Source: Bradyrhizobium japonicum USDA 6 (GTDB lineage: Bacteria > Pseudomonadota > Alphaproteobacteria > Rhizobiales > Xanthobacteraceae). From it: a DNA stretch of 64,000 nt. Location of the stretch: NCBI RefSeq assembly GCF_000284375.1, contig NC_017249.1, forward strand, positions 7,805,001 to 7,869,000, written 5' to 3'. Below are positions 61,613 to 64,000 of the stretch, in pieces (the stretch's first letter is position 1; each line of letters starts with the position of its first letter). The notes below the pieces were generated by a model that did not search any database, had not been told where the DNA came from, and was given only the letters and a program-made list of their open reading frames with translations. The position numbers and the translations under genes are program-made.

Positions 61613-63031
61613 TCACCGGCTCGCGACGAGGGACTCGCGCGCGGCCGCGAAGTCGAGCACCGCGCCACCGTTCTTCTTCGACCAGCCCTCGGCCGCCTGC
61701 TTGAGCAGGAACGCGCTCAGCTCGCCGTTGGACGACCGCACGAACCAGGCCTGGCTTGCGAACAGCTTGATGCCGCTTTCACGATCCTGCGCATATACGA
61801 CGCGGATGGTCTTGCCGTCTTTCTCGAGGCCGGCGAGCGCCTTCAGCGCGTTCTCGGGTGAGGCATAGTGGCGTACATGAGCCTCGTCCTTGACCCAGAT
61901 CTGCGCGACGCGGCTGAAGTCGCTGATCTCGGCGCCCGTTGCGGCGTCCTTGGCGCGAAGCGGAAGCTGCGCATAGTTCTTCAGTTCGGAGTCGTAATCG
62001 CGCCCCGCCTGCGCTGCCGCGATACGGATGAACCTGTCGGTGACGAACTGGTTGATATCGAGATCGCTGTCCGCGCGCTTGAGCAGCTTCAGCGTCTTGA
62101 TCGAGGTTGCGACCGCCTGGCGGTACTCCGGCTTCCAGGTCACATCGCGGGTCTGGAGACCGAGCGGCCCGTGAAAGAGGTAGTCGACCTCCGCCTCGAT
62201 GCCGGTCACCTTCGCGATCAGCTCGCTGTACTTCTCCGGCTCTTCGGCGACCAGGCGATCCGCCTCCAGCGCCGCGCGCAGATAGGCGACGACGATCTCG
62301 GGATATTTCTCGGCATAATCGGCATCGACCAGCCCGCCGTGGAACGTCGGGGCATTGGCCTGCGCGCCGTCAAACATCTTGCGCGCGAAGCCGCGCCACG
62401 GGAACAGTTCGGCGAACGGAACGAAGTCGGCATGCGCCTCGATCTTGCCGGCCTGCAAGGCCGGCCCCGCAACCTCCGGCGCCTGCGTGATGATGTTGAC
62501 GTCGGTCTCGGGATTCCAGCCCTTGGCCTCGATCGCGCGGAGCAGCATGCCGTGCGAGGTCGAGGCGAAGGGAACCGAGATGGTCTTGCCTTTGAGCTCA
62601 TCGAGCGACTGCACCGGCGAGCTCGACGGCACCACGATGCCGTTGCCACTGCCTTTCGTGCTGCCGGACAGCACGCTGATGAAGAGGCTGCGGCGGCCAG
62701 CCTTCTGGAACGCCACGCCGTTCAGCGAGCCCGGAAAGTCAGCCATCGCGCCGAAATCGAGCTTGCCCGCGACCATCTCGTTGGTGAGCGGCGCCCCGCT
62801 CGTAAAATTCTTCCACTGGATGTCGTAGGTGACATCCTTGTACTTGCCGTCATGGGGCAAAAATTTCTCGAGCAGCTTGAGCTCGCGAATGAGCAGTCCG
62901 CCGGTCGCGCAATTGATCGTCGTGTCCTGCGTCCCGACTGCCACACGGATCGTCTCCGCCTGGGCCGGCGCGAACATCGCAACGGTGATGGCCACGGCCA
63001 CACTGAGTCTCAAAGAGCTGAATTCGATCAT
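61613..63031 (-). CDS. ABC substrate-binding protein (NMT1/SsuA-like) with a C-terminal NosL-like domain
   Basis: The product is 472 residues from ATG 63031, with AGGA 9 bases upstream and a signal peptide ending about residue 26. Residues 27-340 are a type II binding fold (TINCATGGLLIRELKLLEK, then KGKTISVPFASTSHGMLLRA). Residues about 373-472 look like NosL: IWVKDEAHVRHYASPENALK, RVVYAQDRESG, QAWFVRSS and KKNGGAVLDFAAARESL. This fusion is about 130 residues longer than typical SsuA. NosL proteins bind copper; the role here is unknown. The permease start is 4 bp downstream. Confidence 0.82.
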   Translation of the reverse strand: MIEFSSLRLSVAVAITVAMFAPAQAETIRVAVGTQDTTINCATGGLLIRELKLLEKFLPHDGKYKDVTYDIQWKNFTSGAPLTNEMVAGKLDFGAMADFPGSLNGVAFQKAGRRSLFISVLSGSTKGSGNGIVVPSSSPVQSLDELKGKTISVPFASTSHGMLLRAIEAKGWNPETDVNIITQAPEVAGPALQAGKIEAHADFVPFAELFPWRGFARKMFDGAQANAPTFHGGLVDADYAEKYPEIVVAYLRAALEADRLVAEEPEKYSELIAKVTGIEAEVDYLFHGPLGLQTRDVTWKPEYRQAVATSIKTLKLLKRADSDLDINQFVTDRFIRIAAAQAGRDYDSELKNYAQLPLRAKDAATGAEISDFSRVAQIWVKDEAHVRHYASPENALKALAGLEKDGKTIRVVYAQDRESGIKLFASQAWFVRSSNGELSAFLLKQAAEGWSKKNGGAVLDFAAARESLVASR

Positions 63032-63335
63032 CGAACTGTCCTCGGGAGGCCGGGCGCGCGCCGGCAACAACGCTGGCCGGCACTATCGAAGGCGCGGCGC
63101 AACGCTTGAAGCAATTACTTGCATCGCTGTCGCGGGACGTTCGCGTCATGATTCCGTCGCGCGACGACGCAAAGGATTTTCTCAAGCCGAAGCCATGGAG
63201 AGAGGAATCGTTTCGCAGCCGGTCGCCGCACACATCAAGCTTTGCTAAGTGATTTGGAACGATCGCAAAGAGATGGACATCGCACCACCGCCGCACTTAC
63301 CTATTCGCAAGCCCCTGGAGAGCTGACGGATTGCG
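63032..63335. other. Divergent intergenic region, binding protein and Crp/Fnr gene
   Basis: These 304 bases hold no supported gene. They must contain promoters for the transporter operon (left) and the Crp/Fnr gene (right). No clear Crp-like palindrome was spotted. Confidence 0.45.
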
Positions 63336-64000
63336 ATGACCATACTCAAGGAAGCTGCCGCGACCGAGCCTGCCGCTTTCGCCGACCGGCCTCATGCAGG
63401 CGTTCCGTTCGACTGGACCGACCACAAGAAGACGCGGCGGATCCGCAGCACACGTGCAAGGCCCGCAAGCTCGGCGCTGTTCATGAGCGAGACGATCGAC
63501 GGGCTGAATGCCGGCGCGCATTTCCTCGACCGCTTGTCCGCGTCGGAGCAGGCGCGCGTGCACGCGGCCGGCCGCATCATCACGGTGCCGCAGGGCGAAA
63601 TGGTGTTCAGCCAGGGCGATGGCCACGACGGCATCTTCATCATCCGCCGCGGGCAGGTGCGGGTCTATTACACGGCGCCGTCCGGGCGCGAAATCACGCT
63701 CGCCTATTGGACACCCGGACATTTCATCGGTGGTCCGGAGATTTCCGGCGGCGGCATTCACATGTGGTCGGGCATCGCCATCGAGGCCTGCGAGATCGCG
63801 GCGCTGTCCGGGCCGGCGCTCGAGAAGCTCTTGACTGGCATGCCGAGCTTCGCGCTTGCGCTGATCGACGGCCTCATCGCCAAGGGCAAATGCTACTCCT
63901 CGATGGCGCAGATCCTCGGCACGCGCTCGGTGATCGAGCGGCTGGCGCAGTTCCTGCTCACGCTGTCGGAGTTGCACGGCACGGCCGACGGCGACACCAT
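63336..64000 (+). CDS. Crp/Fnr-family regulator (N-terminal part, cut by the window end)
   Basis: The frame is open from ATG 63336 to the window end, giving 221 residues. After an unusual basic N-terminal region of about 65 residues, a cyclic-nucleotide-binding beta-barrel is clear (VPQGEMVFSQGDGHDGIFII, RRGQVRVYYTAPSGREITLA and the FIGGPEI turn), followed by the dimer helix (GTRSVIERLAQFLLTLSEL). The DNA-binding domain lies beyond the window. The phosphate-binding Arg-Ser of Crp is not evident, so it may sense something other than cAMP. MSETID at 63483 is an alternative start. Confidence 0.85.
   Translation, partial: MTILKEAAATEPAAFADRPHAGVPFDWTDHKKTRRIRSTRARPASSALFMSETIDGLNAGAHFLDRLSASEQARVHAAGRIITVPQGEMVFSQGDGHDGIFIIRRGQVRVYYTAPSGREITLAYWTPGHFIGGPEISGGGIHMWSGIAIEACEIAALSGPALEKLLTGMPSFALALIDGLIAKGKCYSSMAQILGTRSVIERLAQFLLTLSELHGTADGDT

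Noticed and set aside
1..64000. CRISPR arrays, prophage, insertion sequences, tRNA or rRNA genes
   Set aside because: No regularly spaced repeats, transposase, integrase or structural RNA pattern was seen; the only sizeable repeats are the in-gene duplication at 5565-8412 and short tandem repeats.

Overview
The window is GC-rich (roughly two thirds G+C). It looks like a chromosomal segment of an alphaproteobacterium close to Bradyrhizobium. The evidence is many class III adenylate cyclases, a Liv-type branched-chain transporter operon, several TetR, LysR and AraC regulators, and a set of small proteins of a kind I associate with that genus. The species call is inference. No tRNA, rRNA, CRISPR array, insertion sequence, integrase or phage gene was seen.

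Layout. 1-4850: the end of an MFS exporter, an SDR plus an (apparently frameshifted) DoxX gene behind a strong palindrome, then a TetR regulator divergent from a sugar-phosphate-isomerase-like and Gfo/Idh/MocA gene pair, with two 20-bp palindromes between them. 5057-8512: a giant TPR/GT9-like protein built from an internal tandem duplication. 8466-11943: two class III cyclases flanking a four-gene operon of tiny proteins. 12316-18875: single metabolic genes (AhpD-like, RidA, quinone oxidoreductase with a divergent LysR, HutD), an orphan protein and a Cache-type cyclase. 19158-21698: a bufferin (MNIO RiPP) operon bufA-bufB-bufC-bufD, a copper-handling system and the most notable known-type system here. 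22603-28512: a TetR-controlled divergon with SDR, AhpD-like, two orphan periplasmic binding proteins, an MBL-fold hydrolase and a VOC protein. 28612-33610: methyltransferase, GlxA-type regulator, a paralogous pair of small proteins, L,D-transpeptidase. 33712-42840: an enolase-superfamily gene, a complete Liv ABC transporter, a second binding protein and a class III CoA-transferase, all on the minus strand. 42965-47672: flippase, Tat-exported GH10 glycosidase, a possible glycosyltransferase, a PCMT-like methyltransferase. 47669-51139: SAM-cyclase-AAA-TPR signalling protein. 51275-58997: a two-module NRPS (A-PCP-C-A-PCP-C, no thioesterase), a 56-residue lysine-rich protein and an Sfp-type PPTase. 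58994-63031: an LLM flavin monooxygenase facing a TauABC/SsuABC-like transporter whose permease carries an apparent +1 frameshift and whose binding protein ends in a NosL-like domain. 63336-end: a truncated Crp/Fnr regulator.

How parts fit. The NRPS, small protein and PPTase form a compact natural-product locus, since the PPTase can prime both carrier domains. The four buf genes are translationally coupled or closely spaced and form one functional unit. The Liv operon with CoA-transferase, and the 24.8-28.5 kb divergon, look like uptake and catabolism units for carboxylic or aromatic acids; the substrates cannot be told from sequence. Four cyclases in one window point to heavy cyclic-nucleotide signalling, and a Crp/Fnr protein sits at the right edge. 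Assignments are by reading motifs; no database search was run.
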